48,616 nucleotides of DNA, from positions 1-48,616 of the forward strand of contig CALGTP010000434.1 of NCBI GenBank assembly GCA_937902105.1, read 5' to 3'. Of the stretch, positions 7,927-16,894 are shown one piece after another; positions within the stretch are counted from its first letter, which is position 1; every line of letters begins with the position of its first letter. The notes beneath the pieces are model-generated. The model worked only from the letters and a program-made list of their open reading frames with translations. It searched no databases and was not told where the DNA came from. A program made the translations under genes and the position numbers. Origin of the DNA: an uncultured Actinomycetes bacterium. GTDB lineage: Bacteria > Actinomycetota > Acidimicrobiia > Acidimicrobiales > Ilumatobacteraceae.

Positions 7927-8625
7927 TCAGTCGATGTTTACTGGGCGACCGTTGACCGCTGCGTCAGGGAAAACGGGTCCATCGAAGCGGTTCAGCGTCG
8001 TGAAGGTCTCAACTGCAGAGCGCTTGAGTTTGCTCAATTGTTTGATCGGATGGCCCAAAAAAATTGTTGCTGCTAGCGCATCATTTTTTGCCAGCCCTAA
8101 TAAGTCTCCGGTGATCGGTTCGACGCGTGACGCGAAGGTAGTGATCACGCCACCAAGACCGCGTGAGCGAGCTGCCAAAATAATGCTCCAACAAAAAGGA
8201 TAGATCGACGCACCACCGGTGATCGTTGGGCGTGCAAGATCTTTATCCATCATTGCTATTGAGCCGAGGTTTGCCGAGATGGCTAAAACGACGGGCACCG
8301 ATTCAATGTTGTCTAACAAATCATTGGGCACATTTCCTGGCTTGACCGAGACAAGTTCATACGGTGCAGCGTCAACGACGGTAAAGGGAGTCCGTCCTGT
8401 TTGCGAGACCGCTACATATTCGTCCCAAACTGTTTGCATCGCATCTGCAAGATTGCGGCGCAAGGTTAAGTCTTGAACAACGGCAACTCGCCATGGTTGG
8501 CGATTGCCGCCACTGGGAGCAAAGCGCGCATCGTCAAGTATCTCGTACAACGTTGAATCATCGACGGCCTGCTCCGTGAAACCACGCACAGCACCAGTGG
8601 TACGAATGCCATCACGGAGGTCCAT
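7927..8625 (-). CDS. Nitroreductase-family FMN oxidoreductase
   Basis: 232 residues from the ATG at 8625, which is one base past the aconitase stop (TGATATG); an upstream in-frame start would add 11 residues inside aconitase. The nitroreductase fold shows in GAVRGFTEQAVDD near the N-terminus (FMN-phosphate-binding Arg region), APSGGNRQPWRVAVV, and the late segment LGGVITTFASRVEP followed by AATIFLGHP. Family members use FMN and NAD(P)H to reduce nitro compounds, quinones, enones or flavins; the substrate is unknown. It is probably cotranscribed with aconitase. No clear SD precedes it, so translation may be coupled to the upstream stop. Confidence 0.87.
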   Translation of the reverse strand: MDLRDGIRTTGAVRGFTEQAVDDSTLYEILDDARFAPSGGNRQPWRVAVVQDLTLRRNLADAMQTVWDEYVAVSQTGRTPFTVVDAAPYELVSVKPGNVPNDLLDNIESVPVVLAISANLGSIAMMDKDLARPTITGGASIYPFCWSIILAARSRGLGGVITTFASRVEPITGDLLGLAKNDALAATIFLGHPIKQLSKLKRSAVETFTTLNRFDGPVFPDAAVNGRPVNID

Positions 8626-8626
8626 A

Positions 8627-10894
8627 TCAATTGCCGCTAGCAACCTTGGCGCGCACAATGTTCAGTGCTGAACCGCCCTTGAACCATTCAACTTGTTCAG
8701 GGCTAAATGTCTGCACGCCTTCAAAGTCAATAATGGTTCCATCGGGTTTGACGATCTGACAGTGAACATTTTTTCCTGGTACGGGCGGCAAGTTGAGGAC
8801 GTTGATGCGGTCATCTTCGTCGATCAGTTCGTAGGTGTTTGGGTCCGCAAAAGTTAACGGCACGAGACCTTGCTTCTTGAGATTGGTTTCATGGATGCGG
8901 GCAAACGAGCGAGCAAAGATAACGACACCGCCGCGAAAACGCGGTTCCATAGCGGCATGCTCGCGTGAAGAACCTTCGCCGTAGTTGCGGTCGCCAATGG
9001 CGCACCATTGAATACTGGCATTGCTGTAGTTCTTGGCGATCTCGGGGTAGAGGCGAGTGGCGCCATCGGTGATGTCTTTTCCTTCACCTACTGCATCGTC
9101 ATATGCATTGACTGCGCCGATGAATAAGTTGCCAGAAATATTTTCTAAGTGTCCGCGGTAGGTCAGCCATTTACCAGCCGCTGAAATATGGTCGGTTGTG
9201 CACTTGCCTTTGGCTTTCATCAATACGGGGAGTCCTAGGTAGTCCTTGCCATTCCATGCGGGGAAGGGTTCGAGAAGTTGTAGCCGTGTGCTGGTTGGAC
9301 TGACAGCGACGGAGACACCCGTGCCATCGGCTGGGGGAGCGGTGAAAGTATTTGAACCAGCGTCGTAACCATTGCTCGGTAGCACTTCCCCAACTGGGGC
9401 GTCAAGACGTACTTGAGTGCCATCAGGAGCGGTAATCGTGTCTACGGTCGGATCAAAGTCAAGACGTCCTGACAATGCCACGGCCATCACGGTGTCGGGC
9501 GAGGTGACAAAACTGAGAGTATTTGCCGAGCCATCATTGCGCTTGGGGAAGTTGCGGTTGAACGAGTTGATAATGCTGTTGGGCTGATCGGTGGTCTCTT
9601 TCGAGCGTTCCCATTGGCCGATACACGGGCCACAAGCATTGGCTAACACGGTGGCACCGATGGCTTCAAGATCGGCTAACAGGCCGTCGCGTTCGATAGT
9701 TGCGCGAATTTGCTCTGACCCAGGGCTAATCAGGAGTTCACATTTGGCGCGCAGACCGCGCGCTGTTGCCTGACGTGCGATGGAGGCAGCACGAGTGATG
9801 TCTTCATATGACGAGTTGGTGCAGGACCCGATGAGTGCTGCCGAGACCTCAATAGGCCAACCGTTTTCGCGAGCGGCGTCACCAATGGGTTGACCAACTT
9901 TGTGAGCACGATCAGGCGAATGAGGTCCGTTGATCAGTGGTTTGAGATCGTCAAGATTAATTTCAATCAGTTGGTCATAATGCGCTCCATCATCAGGACG
10001 AAGATCGTTGGCAACTTTGTCAGCAGCCGCAGCGATACCGGAGCGATTTGTAGCTTGCAGATAGTTGGACATATTGGAGTCGTAGGCGAACAACGAACAA
10101 GTTGCCCCAATCTCAGCACCCATATTGCAAACCGTTGCTTTACCTGTCGCTGAAATGCTGTCGGCACCTTCACCGAAATATTCCACGATCGCTCCCGTAC
10201 CACCTTCTACTGTCAGGACGCGAGCGACTTCAAGAATGACGTCTTTTGGCGAAGACCAACCGCTGAGAGTTCCCGTGAGTTTGATACCGATGATCTTTGG
10301 CCACTTCACATTGAATGGGAAACCTGTCATCACATCAACAGCATCAGCGCCGCCGACACCAATAGCGACCATTCCGAGCCCACCAGCATTTGGCGTATGG
10401 CTGTCAGTTCCGATCATCATGCCGCCAGGAAACGCGTAGTTCTCGAGTACAACTTGGTGAATGATTCCGCTACCTGGACCCCAAAAACCAATGCCGTACT
10501 TGGCCGACACACTCTTCAAGAAGTCGTACACCTCGCGGTTGTCGTCAATGGCTACGCCGAGATCGATCTTGGCCCCTACCTTGGCCAAAATCAGGTGATC
10601 GCAATGAACCGTTGAAGGAACGGCAGTCGTTGGGAGTCCGGCAGTCATGAATTGCAATAAAGCCATTTGCGCAGTTGCGTCTTGCATGGCTACGCGATCG
10701 GGGTTGAAATCGGCGTAACTTGCGCCGCGCTCCATTTCTTGCGTGGTGGGGTCAAGCAAGTGGTTGATGAGGATCTTTTCAGCCAAAGTCAGTGGTCGAC
10801 CGAGACGCTGACGACCGAGTGAAACCCGCTCGGCGAGGGTGGCGTAGACATTGTTGACAAGTTCAACGGGTGTACCAGATGAAATGGAGCTCAT
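8627..10894 (-). CDS. Aconitate hydratase, mitochondrial-type
   Basis: 755 residues from the ATG at 10894. It interconverts citrate and isocitrate through a [4Fe-4S] cluster. Cluster cysteines lie in GSCTNSSYED and in ACGPCIGQW. TDSHTPNAGGLGMVAIGVGGADAVD is the substrate-loop region, and the swivel domain follows with KGKCTTDHISAAG and GEGSSREHAA. At about 755 residues, with the N-terminal VPSTVHCDHL and the FNRNFPKRNDG motif, it matches the mitochondrial aconitase branch rather than the roughly 890-residue AcnA/IRP1 branch common in actinobacteria. The ATG is 6 nt after a TATACT box with no SD, so the mRNA is likely leaderless. The promoter overlaps that of the divergent GntR regulator, which probably controls it. 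Confidence 0.95.
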   Translation of the reverse strand: MSSISSGTPVELVNNVYATLAERVSLGRQRLGRPLTLAEKILINHLLDPTTQEMERGASYADFNPDRVAMQDATAQMALLQFMTAGLPTTAVPSTVHCDHLILAKVGAKIDLGVAIDDNREVYDFLKSVSAKYGIGFWGPGSGIIHQVVLENYAFPGGMMIGTDSHTPNAGGLGMVAIGVGGADAVDVMTGFPFNVKWPKIIGIKLTGTLSGWSSPKDVILEVARVLTVEGGTGAIVEYFGEGADSISATGKATVCNMGAEIGATCSLFAYDSNMSNYLQATNRSGIAAAADKVANDLRPDDGAHYDQLIEINLDDLKPLINGPHSPDRAHKVGQPIGDAARENGWPIEVSAALIGSCTNSSYEDITRAASIARQATARGLRAKCELLISPGSEQIRATIERDGLLADLEAIGATVLANACGPCIGQWERSKETTDQPNSIINSFNRNFPKRNDGSANTLSFVTSPDTVMAVALSGRLDFDPTVDTITAPDGTQVRLDAPVGEVLPSNGYDAGSNTFTAPPADGTGVSVAVSPTSTRLQLLEPFPAWNGKDYLGLPVLMKAKGKCTTDHISAAGKWLTYRGHLENISGNLFIGAVNAYDDAVGEGKDITDGATRLYPEIAKNYSNASIQWCAIGDRNYGEGSSREHAAMEPRFRGGVVIFARSFARIHETNLKKQGLVPLTFADPNTYELIDEDDRINVLNLPPVPGKNVHCQIVKPDGTIIDFEGVQTFSPEQVEWFKGGSALNIVRAKVASGN

Positions 10895-10914
10895 GAGACA
10901 AGTATAATACAAGT
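10895..10914. promoter_or_regulatory. Overlapping divergent leaderless promoters of aconitase and gntR with a palindromic operator
   Basis: On the plus strand TATAAT (10903-10908) ends 6 nt before the GTG of the GntR gene. On the minus strand TATACT (10906-10901) ends 6 nt before the ATG of aconitase. The two -10 boxes share four base pairs. GTATAATAC (10902-10910) is a perfect palindrome of the GT...AC type bound by HutC/UTRA GntR proteins, and ACAAGT is directly repeated on either side (10898, 10909). A repressor there would block both promoters. No leader sequence is possible for either gene. Confidence 0.65.
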
Positions 10915-11646
10915 GTGCGCCAGATTAGGTACAGACTGATAGCCGACGAGTTACGAGTTCGGGTGCAATCTGGCCTCTATGGGGCAGGTCGATTGTTGCC
11001 CTCAGAGGCAGAATTAGGCACCGAGTTTGACGCCAGTCGCGTGACTATTCGTCGCGCCCTAGAGACTTTACGAGAAGATGGATTGGTGGACGCCCGGCAG
11101 GGTTTCGGGTGGTTTGTGGCAGCAGCCCCATTGCAGCAAAGCCTCGGGCAATTGGCCACGATTGAGGCGCAATTAAGCGATAGCGGTATTCGCCCCGAAC
11201 GACAGATTTTAGAATTCGCTTTTGAAAAAGCATCGCAGCACGTGCAGATGGTCCTTAGCGCGGAACAGGTTTTGCGGGTCAAACGCTTGAACCTCGCTGA
11301 CGGTGAACCTTTCGCCTTAGTCACGGTGTGGTGTCGGGCTGATTTGGGTCAACACTTATCCCGCGCCGATGTTGAACGGTCTCCTTTTTATGAACTCTTA
11401 GAGGTGCCCCTCAAAGGAGCGACTCAGACGATTGGGGCTGATGCAGCGTCGCCCGAGAACGCCAAGTTGCTTGGTATTCCAGTCGGCTCGCCGGTTCTAC
11501 GTTGCACACGAATCACAACTGACACAGATGGGCGAGCAGTTCTACTTTCTGAGCACGTTTTCCCGGCGCATCGCACCGAGTTCGTCGTTGAGTTGCCACA
11601 GGCCGAACGTTCCATCGCTCCGACTGGCTTGCGCTTGGTGGAGTAG
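10915..11646 (+). CDS. GntR-family regulator, HutC/UTRA subfamily
   Basis: 243 residues, GTG start directly downstream of a TATAAT box. Residues 1-70 are the winged helix-turn-helix (YRLIADELRVRVQSG, LPSEAELGTEFDASRVTIRRALETLREDGLV, GFGWFV). Residues 80-235 form the UTRA effector domain, typically a small-molecule sensor (VKRLNLADGEPFALVTVWCRAD, LLSEHVFPAHRTEFVVEL). It is divergent from aconitase with both -10 boxes overlapping, so it most plausibly represses both aconitase and itself in response to a metabolite; the ligand is unknown. A short AGCCC/GGGCT inverted repeat follows the stop (about 11645-11664) and may be a weak terminator. Confidence 0.93.
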   Translation: MRQIRYRLIADELRVRVQSGLYGAGRLLPSEAELGTEFDASRVTIRRALETLREDGLVDARQGFGWFVAAAPLQQSLGQLATIEAQLSDSGIRPERQILEFAFEKASQHVQMVLSAEQVLRVKRLNLADGEPFALVTVWCRADLGQHLSRADVERSPFYELLEVPLKGATQTIGADAASPENAKLLGIPVGSPVLRCTRITTDTDGRAVLLSEHVFPAHRTEFVVELPQAERSIAPTGLRLVE

Positions 11647-11685
11647 CCCGTCTTGAGTGGGCTTAACTACTAGCCTTCGTTCGTT

Positions 11686-13791
11686 ATGTCTCAGACTTTG
11701 ACAGCATCGGGATCGACCCTAGAACCTCCAATAGATACCAAGATGCCTCATCTCCCAGGTCTTGATGGGCTTCGAGGAGTGGCTCTTGTCATCGTCTTGC
11801 TGTATCACCATGGCGTGACGTGGATGACCGGTGGTGAACTCACCGTGTCAATGTTTTTTACTCTGTCTGGTTTTTTGATCACTCGCTTAGTCGTTAACGA
11901 ATGGGCAAAATCTGGAACGATTTCACTGAAGAATTTTTATGATCGACGGATCAGGCGTTTGTTCCCTGCATCCTTCTTTGTTTTGATGGTGGTCGTCATT
12001 ATTTGGACTCTCTTTCCCGGTTCCGGGCGTCGTTTGGCGTTCTGGGAGTGGATGTCGGGGATGTCCTATTTCGAAAATTTCTATCTGCAGTCGGCCGGCA
12101 AAAGTTATGGCGGGCTATTCGGATTAGGAAATCCAGTGCAACATTTGTGGAGTCTCTCCCTCGAGGAACAGGTGTATTTAGTTTTCCCAGTGTTGTGTCT
12201 TTTGATGTTGCGCCGTCGTTATTCTCGGGCGGCTGTTTGGCGTTTTTTTAAGGTCCTCAGTGGCTTGGCATTACTCGGCATCTTGCTAGGTGCCTACAAC
12301 CGCACTCATCTTCCATTGTGGAGTCACTTGCCTGTGGTCGAAGCGAAGTGCAGCGATTCCTCATGTGCTTACTACGCCACGGAGGTGCGGGTCGGCGAAT
12401 TTTTGATGGGCTCAGCTTTCGCAGTTTTCTGGTCGGCATGGTCGTATGTGCCGCGAGTGACAGAATTTTTGCGTCGCCCAATTGTGGCAATTCTTTCCTG
12501 GCCATTTTTGATCATCGCCTACATTGTGTGGTTCAAGATCGGCTGGCGAAATCAGTGGGGCGATGTTTTCTTCCCGTGGTCCGTATTCTTCAATGCCTTC
12601 ATCACGATGGCGTTTATCGCCTTGGCACATACAGGCGTGGGAATGGGTCGCTTGTTGGCATGGAAGCCAGCTGCCTGGATGGGCCAGGTCACTTACACCG
12701 TCTATCTCGTGCATTGGCCGACTTTTATGTTTTGGGATTCCATGAGGCTGAATCTCGACCTTCCGAAAATACATATTCCACTCACTGATTGGGAGACCAC
12801 TGATGGGTTCTGGCACTTCGTTTTCAAAATCGCGATTACCTTCACCATCGTTTGTCTGATTTATTATCTGTTGGAAAATCCGGTTCGAAAGAAAAAGATC
12901 TGGAAAGGGAGTCGGCTCTACGTTTGGTTAGTAGCCATGACTCTGGTGGGTGTGATCTTTGCGGTCGTTGGCAACGATCGCCGCACATCGGCTACTGATG
13001 TCCTGTCAGTGTTGGATGAGCAAGCTCTTGCCATGCAAAAAGAAGCTTTGGCGAGTTTGCCCGACCTCGGTGAAAACCCTCCCAATGTTTCTCCAGTCGA
13101 CTCAGCCCTGCCAGCGCGAATAATGATGGTTGGTGATTCGCAAAGTTGGGTGCTGGCCGCTGGGCTTGATGACTGGGAGAAGGCCAATCAAGTTATCAAC
13201 CAGCCTTCACCCGGTGTGGGTTGTGGAATTGGCGAAAATACGCGTTTGAAATATTTAGGAATTGATCAGGACAAGCGACCTGGTTGCACTGAATGGCGCG
13301 ACGCACTTGGCCCCATTGTGCAAAAGTTCCAACCCAATGTCGTGATCATCGTGGGTGGAGGAGCGGACCTTTCCGATCGCCAAATTCCTGGCGTTGAAGG
13401 CTGGGTGCATATCGGTGAACCGCAGTACGAGACGTGGCTATTACAACAGTTTGCAGCGTTCACCGACGTCATGACATCGTCGGGTTCGATGGTGATTTGG
13501 TTCTCCATGCCGCTGGTTGACCCACCATATGTTTCAGGTGAAACGGGTAAGCCTCCCTTTGCCGAGGGTGATCCTGTGCGGACGCAGCGTTATAACGAAC
13601 TGATTGAACAGTTCGCTGATTCTGATGAGCGAGTTGTGTTCGCAGATTTGGCAGCGCAGGTTAAAGCACATCCGGGTGGCGAGTTTGAGCCCAAGATGCG
13701 ACCCGACCGCACCCATATTGATTTGAAATATGCACCTGAGTTAGTGGAGTGGATTGACGCCACGATCAGAGACGCTTATGCCACTCGGTGA
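11686..13791 (+). CDS. Acyltransferase 3 with C-terminal SGNH-like domain
   Basis: 701 residues, the same architecture as 365-2374. The signature LDGLRGVALVIVLLYHHG near residue 26 is followed by FFTLSGFLITRLVV and LWSLSLEEQVYLVFP. About ten membrane segments run to residue 425. The extracytoplasmic C-terminal domain has block I MVGDSQSW, a VVIIVGGGADL strand and the block V-like RPDRTHIDL. It is predicted to O-acylate an envelope glycan or lipid. The ATG lies 9 nt after TAGCCT, without SD. Its end overlaps the following GT-C-like gene by 14 nt, so the two enzymes likely act on the same surface polymer; this is inference from gene order. Confidence 0.9.
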   Translation: MSQTLTASGSTLEPPIDTKMPHLPGLDGLRGVALVIVLLYHHGVTWMTGGELTVSMFFTLSGFLITRLVVNEWAKSGTISLKNFYDRRIRRLFPASFFVLMVVVIIWTLFPGSGRRLAFWEWMSGMSYFENFYLQSAGKSYGGLFGLGNPVQHLWSLSLEEQVYLVFPVLCLLMLRRRYSRAAVWRFFKVLSGLALLGILLGAYNRTHLPLWSHLPVVEAKCSDSSCAYYATEVRVGEFLMGSAFAVFWSAWSYVPRVTEFLRRPIVAILSWPFLIIAYIVWFKIGWRNQWGDVFFPWSVFFNAFITMAFIALAHTGVGMGRLLAWKPAAWMGQVTYTVYLVHWPTFMFWDSMRLNLDLPKIHIPLTDWETTDGFWHFVFKIAITFTIVCLIYYLLENPVRKKKIWKGSRLYVWLVAMTLVGVIFAVVGNDRRTSATDVLSVLDEQALAMQKEALASLPDLGENPPNVSPVDSALPARIMMVGDSQSWVLAAGLDDWEKANQVINQPSPGVGCGIGENTRLKYLGIDQDKRPGCTEWRDALGPIVQKFQPNVVIIVGGGADLSDRQIPGVEGWVHIGEPQYETWLLQQFAAFTDVMTSSGSMVIWFSMPLVDPPYVSGETGKPPFAEGDPVRTQRYNELIEQFADSDERVVFADLAAQVKAHPGGEFEPKMRPDRTHIDLKYAPELVEWIDATIRDAYATR

Positions 13792-15301
13792 TCAAGCGCT
13801 GATCAGGTCAGCTCAGCGTCTCTGGCAGCACGCAGGACCGCGCGCTGCGCTTGCCTGGTTGTGTGTATATCTGTCCGTCATTGTGACAGGTCAGAATTTC
13901 AATACTGCCTATTTAGGATTTGGATGGCAGTTGATCCCATGGGACATTTTGTCTCACGATCCAATTCGTAGCGTCTGGTACCTGCATGTGCAGCCGCCGT
14001 TGTGGAACCTGCTGCTTGGTGGATCTGCTCGGGTCTCGCCATTTTCTGATCGTTTGACTCTGCAGGTGATCATGGCTCTCTGTGGTATTGCTGTGGCGTG
14101 GTTGGCGGCAGTGCTGGCACGTCGTCTCGGACTATCGCGCCGGTGGTCGGTGATTGTGGCGCTTATCGCGTCTTTGCATCCAGAAGTTTTCAAGGGTGCT
14201 TTTGAACCAACCTACGAATTAGCCACGGCTGCTCTGTTACTACTGACATTGATTGCCGTTGCCGACTTAACACGTCAAGAAAATACCCGTCGTTCATTAA
14301 TCATTTTATCTGTAGCCGTGACGACCACAGCGATGACGCGGAGTTTGTATCACCCAGTGTGGGTATTAGTGATCGTGGCCTTTGGTTTGTGGCTGATGCG
14401 CAAGCGCATTCACTGGAAAACTACTTTGATTGTTTTGTCAATCCCGCTCATCGTGATGGGTGGATGGATGCTGAAAAATCAGGCGCTGTACGGACGAGCA
14501 ACGATGTCTAGTTGGTTCGGGATGAATTTACAGCGCGCCGTGATCCCCGTTTTGCCGCGCGCAGATCTTGAGGAAATGTACGCCAAGGGGCAGATTTCTG
14601 AGATCGCCATGATTGGACCGTTTGGCAATTATGACCTATACGCCGACGCCATGCCCGATTGTTCTCCTGAGTATGGGCATCGTTCGGTTGTTGAACCGAT
14701 GCGCACAACCGATGAGTGGAGCCCGAATTTTAACTATCAGTGTTTTCTTCCCGTCTTTGATCAAGCAGGCGAGGACGCAATGAATGTCATTCGAGAGCAT
14801 CCAGAGGCTTGGCTTGAAGGCCGTCTGTGGTCATTGCGAACCACGATTGCTGTAGCAACCATTCCCGAGGAAAGTAAATCAATTGTCATGCGTTCGCTTG
14901 ACAAGATCTTTTCTATTGCTCGTCTTGACTTCGGTGGAGTTCTCTCAACTAAAGGTTGGGGGACTCCGATTTATGGGCAACTTGAAGCGAAAACTGATTT
15001 CGGCCTGCTCTTAATACCGATGTATCTGCTGATTGGGTGGATCGGGTTATGGCAGATTGGGCAACGGTTGCGCCGTCGCGCATTACATCGTCATGCTGCG
15101 GTGTATCTCGTGGGTTCCTTCACCGTTGTCTTCACGGTGTTAGTAGGGGCGATCGCCGAACTTGGTGAACAGTCGCGTTTTCGAACAATGGTTGATCCCA
15201 TCGTGATGGTGTTGGTGTTGGCCTTAATCACTCCAAGTGCGCAGCGGTTATATCGGCGTTTACGCTCTCACTCATCGCAGGCCCGAGCGGTCGGCAAATA
15301 A
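13778..15301 (+). CDS. Polytopic membrane protein, probable GT-C-fold glycosyltransferase
   Basis: 507 residues from the ATG at 13778; a TTG at 13754 is also in frame. Eight or more hydrophobic helices are visible. The first large outer loop contains WDILSHDPIRSVWYLHVQPPLW, with the acidic residue and H-x-QPP pattern seen in PMT/ArnT-like GT-C enzymes, which use polyprenyl-phosphate sugars outside the membrane. A soluble segment of about 130 residues (about 255-390) sits between helix groups. I cannot assign donor or acceptor. It overlaps the upstream acyltransferase gene by 14 nt, and its last 34 nt overlap the convergent membrane-protein gene. The C-terminal arginine-rich tail is probably cytoplasmic. 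Confidence 0.7.
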   Translation: MPLGDQALIRSAQRLWQHAGPRAALAWLCVYLSVIVTGQNFNTAYLGFGWQLIPWDILSHDPIRSVWYLHVQPPLWNLLLGGSARVSPFSDRLTLQVIMALCGIAVAWLAAVLARRLGLSRRWSVIVALIASLHPEVFKGAFEPTYELATAALLLLTLIAVADLTRQENTRRSLIILSVAVTTTAMTRSLYHPVWVLVIVAFGLWLMRKRIHWKTTLIVLSIPLIVMGGWMLKNQALYGRATMSSWFGMNLQRAVIPVLPRADLEEMYAKGQISEIAMIGPFGNYDLYADAMPDCSPEYGHRSVVEPMRTTDEWSPNFNYQCFLPVFDQAGEDAMNVIREHPEAWLEGRLWSLRTTIAVATIPEESKSIVMRSLDKIFSIARLDFGGVLSTKGWGTPIYGQLEAKTDFGLLLIPMYLLIGWIGLWQIGQRLRRRALHRHAAVYLVGSFTVVFTVLVGAIAELGEQSRFRTMVDPIVMVLVLALITPSAQRLYRRLRSHSSQARAVGK

Positions 15302-16839
15302 ACGCTTGCCCCATTTGATGAAGTGAGTGTCAGGCGACCAGCATCGACTTGATCGTTCAGGAGATCAATGTCTGCCCCAGAAAATGTCACCCCATCGCTT
15401 AAGACAACTGCTCCATTGGCGCGCCAAAGCGCACACGGGAGGTTTGCGTAGAGGGGGGCGACATCTTGTGCTTGGCCAGTGAGTGCTTGCATGGGGAGTG
15501 GTGCGTAGGCGGTAGGGAGTCCAGTATCCCAGTGCACTGCGTCAGCATCGTTGGAAATAATGACAGCCGCTCCAGAGTCCAATGCCGCCTGTGAATAAGC
15601 CTTGAGTTCACTGCTCTCGCTGAAACTTTCGCCAACATTCCATGGACGTACGGCGCAGATCGTAAAGATGACGAGAAGTAACGCCGTGGGAATGAAAAGA
15701 GCCCGCCCTCGTTGTTGAACTTGATCACTAATGATCCAACTCAGCGCCGCCAAAGTGAGTATGCCCGTTGGCAACATCAATCTGTTATCGGCAATCACTA
15801 AAGCGTCAAAACCCATCATCCCGGCAATCAATCCGAGGGAAATGATGCCAGACGCGACCAGTGCTATCTCGGCGGTCGCTGGCAACCGATTGGACCGCTG
15901 AATCAAATGTACGACGGCGAAGATGACAAGAGCGAGCCACATCAAGGCGATCACCCACGACCACCATGACGGACCTTCAGCAGTAAAATATGTGCGGCGT
16001 AAATCGCCTTGTTTGGCATCAAACCATCCACCGATTGAGCGTACGAAGACATCCATGTCTTGGCGACCGAGCCCGCGCCAACCAGCGTTGTGTCCACCAC
16101 CAGCACCTGTTGCTAATAAAATATTGAGTCCTGCAGGCAACATTAAGGCGAGGCTCCACAGCGCCGATGAAAGTTTCTGCTGTGTTCGTTTGTAGCGTTC
16201 CCAACCGCTCAATAAAGCCAACGGTGCGCCGATGAAACGCAATAAACCGGCAGCGATTGTTAAAACTGCAACAATCGTCCAATGTCCACCCGAGCGATAA
16301 CGCGCCAAGCAAATGACTAACCACAAAGCAACCGCACAAAAGAGTGGCTCTGACAATGCGCCCTGAGTGACGAGGCGCGTGGTCGGCATCATGGTGATCA
16401 ATAGGCCGAGGATGCCGATGATGAAGGGTTGTGCTTTGGCGGTGGCTGAGTTTTTGGAACCGTAGATGAATGCTGCAGAGATTGCCATCAGTGCCAGTAC
16501 GCAGAGCAATTCCATGGCATGACGAACGCCAAAGAAGATGCCAAAAAAACCGGCTACGAGCGGATATCCAATAGGGAAATCAACAAAGGGAAGTTGACCA
16601 CCGCGATCAAGGAACTCAATGGCTGTGAAGTTAGAAAACGACGGAGCCAGATTGCTGCCGAAGAGGTGCCCATGCCTCACGGCTTCGGCACCGCTCCAAT
16701 AAGTGACGGTATCTAAAAGATGGACGATGCCGTGGCGAAATTGGATCAGTCCTACGACGACACCACCCAAAAGAGTTAAGGCAAGAGCTAGCAGTCGAGG
16801 AGTGCCCTGCTGAGAGAGTCCGTTTTTGAATTGCTCCAC
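15268..16839 (-). CDS. Polytopic membrane protein, GT-C glycosyltransferase-like
   Basis: 523 residues with about eleven hydrophobic segments spread to residue 405, then a soluble C-terminal domain of about 110 residues starting near NVGESFSESSELKAYSQ. The first loop carries LLDTVTYWSGAEAVRHGHLFG and later FPIGYPLVAGFFG, which resembles the Asp-containing first loop and YP motif of mannosyltransferase-like GT-C proteins. No sequence gives donor or substrate. It is convergent with, and overlaps by 34 nt, the preceding GT-C-like gene. The 55 bp between its ATG and the crotonase start are shared by the two divergent genes. Function is inferred from fold-level motifs only. Confidence 0.65.
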   Translation of the reverse strand: MEQFKNGLSQQGTPRLLALALTLLGGVVVGLIQFRHGIVHLLDTVTYWSGAEAVRHGHLFGSNLAPSFSNFTAIEFLDRGGQLPFVDFPIGYPLVAGFFGIFFGVRHAMELLCVLALMAISAAFIYGSKNSATAKAQPFIIGILGLLITMMPTTRLVTQGALSEPLFCAVALWLVICLARYRSGGHWTIVAVLTIAAGLLRFIGAPLALLSGWERYKRTQQKLSSALWSLALMLPAGLNILLATGAGGGHNAGWRGLGRQDMDVFVRSIGGWFDAKQGDLRRTYFTAEGPSWWSWVIALMWLALVIFAVVHLIQRSNRLPATAEIALVASGIISLGLIAGMMGFDALVIADNRLMLPTGILTLAALSWIISDQVQQRGRALFIPTALLLVIFTICAVRPWNVGESFSESSELKAYSQAALDSGAAVIISNDADAVHWDTGLPTAYAPLPMQALTGQAQDVAPLYANLPCALWRANGAVVLSDGVTFSGADIDLLNDQVDAGRLTLTSSNGASVYLPTARACDE

Positions 16840-16894
16840 CTGCAGAGTCTGTCAGGCTACGACATAAGAACTGTTGACCTGACAGAATGTGAGC

